Assembly (NCBI RefSeq): GCF_014397245.1 | Contig: NZ_JACLHY010000001.1 | Coordinates: forward strand, 248,001-312,000 | Origin: Arenibacter arenosicollis | GTDB taxonomy: Bacteria > Bacteroidota > Bacteroidia > Flavobacteriales > Flavobacteriaceae | Direction: 5' to 3' | DNA length: 64,000 nt | Shown: piece by piece, positions 63,929 to 64,000 of the stretch | How the letters are laid out: each line of letters opens with the position of its first letter | Position numbering within the stretch: position 1 is the first letter of the stretch | Program-made: the position numbers and the translations under genes | The notes under the pieces: model-generated | Told to the model about the DNA's origin: nothing | What the model saw: only the letters and a program-made list of their open reading frames with translations | Databases searched by the model: none

Positions 63929-64000
63929 CTACTCCACTGTAACCGATTTTGCCAAATTACGGGGCTGATCAACATTACAACCTCTCATAACCGCAATGTG
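63929..64000 (-). CDS. glmS: Glucosamine-fructose-6-phosphate aminotransferase, C-terminus only
   Basis: The last 23 codons of a minus-strand gene cut by the window edge read ...GCNVDQPRNLAKSVTVE-stop. The VDxPRNLAKSVTVE ending is diagnostic for GlmS, where these residues close the sugar-phosphate site. GlmS makes glucosamine-6-phosphate for cell-wall and lipopolysaccharide precursors. Everything upstream lies outside the window. Confidence 0.93.
   Translation of the reverse strand, partial: HIAVMRGCNVDQPRNLAKSVTVE

Overview
The window comes from a member of the Bacteroidota, most likely a marine Flavobacteriaceae. The signs are type IX secretion (T9SS) sorting tails, a SusC/SusD pair, TonB receptors with N-terminal carboxypeptidase-like domains, SprB repeats, promoter elements of the TAnnTTTG type, Shine-Dalgarno-poor starts and an AT-rich sequence. 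Genus is not resolvable from this alone. No rRNA, tRNA or CRISPR array was seen.

Layout. 1-3.9 kb (minus): an arginine biosynthesis operon (GNAT acetyltransferase, argG, argC, proC running off the left edge), preceded by a short leader ORF that ends in Arg-Arg-Arg-Pro. 3.9-7.7 kb (minus): three membrane or polyprenol glycosyltransferases. 7.9-10.8 kb (minus): a membrane polyferredoxin and an FAD oxidoreductase. 11.0-12.7 kb (minus): a PhoR/PhoB-like two-component pair, divergent from a beta-helix-type lipoprotein and a TonB receptor (13.0-17.4 kb, plus). 17.5-20.1 kb: two tiny proteins that are little more than a signal peptide and a T9SS tail, a LuxE-like protein, and a lipoprotein.

20.4-42.0 kb (plus) is the most striking region: about 21.6 kb of co-directional, tightly spaced genes for very large exported proteins. 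They are an 818-aa predicted outer-membrane barrel, a 1612-aa multidomain protein, a 187-aa cytosolic protein overlapping its stop codon, a 1659-aa beta-rich exported protein, a 692-aa fibronectin-III protein and a 1918-aa SprB-repeat adhesin with a T9SS tail. The 1612-aa protein has an HExxH zincin motif, a hydrophobic pre-toxin-like segment and a C-terminal ADP-ribosyltransferase-like domain (R, STS, ExE). I read this as a polymorphic-toxin locus with its immunity gene. A REP-associated transposase flanked by inverted REP palindromes sits immediately after the immunity gene.

42.3-56.1 kb: a SusC/SusD pair, a membrane TPR-AraC regulator, small enzymes, a serine hydrolase, a sulfatase, a monooxygenase-like protein, an exported Gfo/Idh/MocA oxidoreductase and an amidohydrolase, resembling a small glycan or sulfated-substrate utilisation locus without an obvious glycoside hydrolase. 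56.4-58.8 kb (minus): ATP synthase beta and epsilon subunits and a membrane protein. 59.2-63.7 kb (minus): a TonB receptor and an SGNH-hydrolase lipoprotein. The last 72 bases encode the C-terminus of GlmS (minus).
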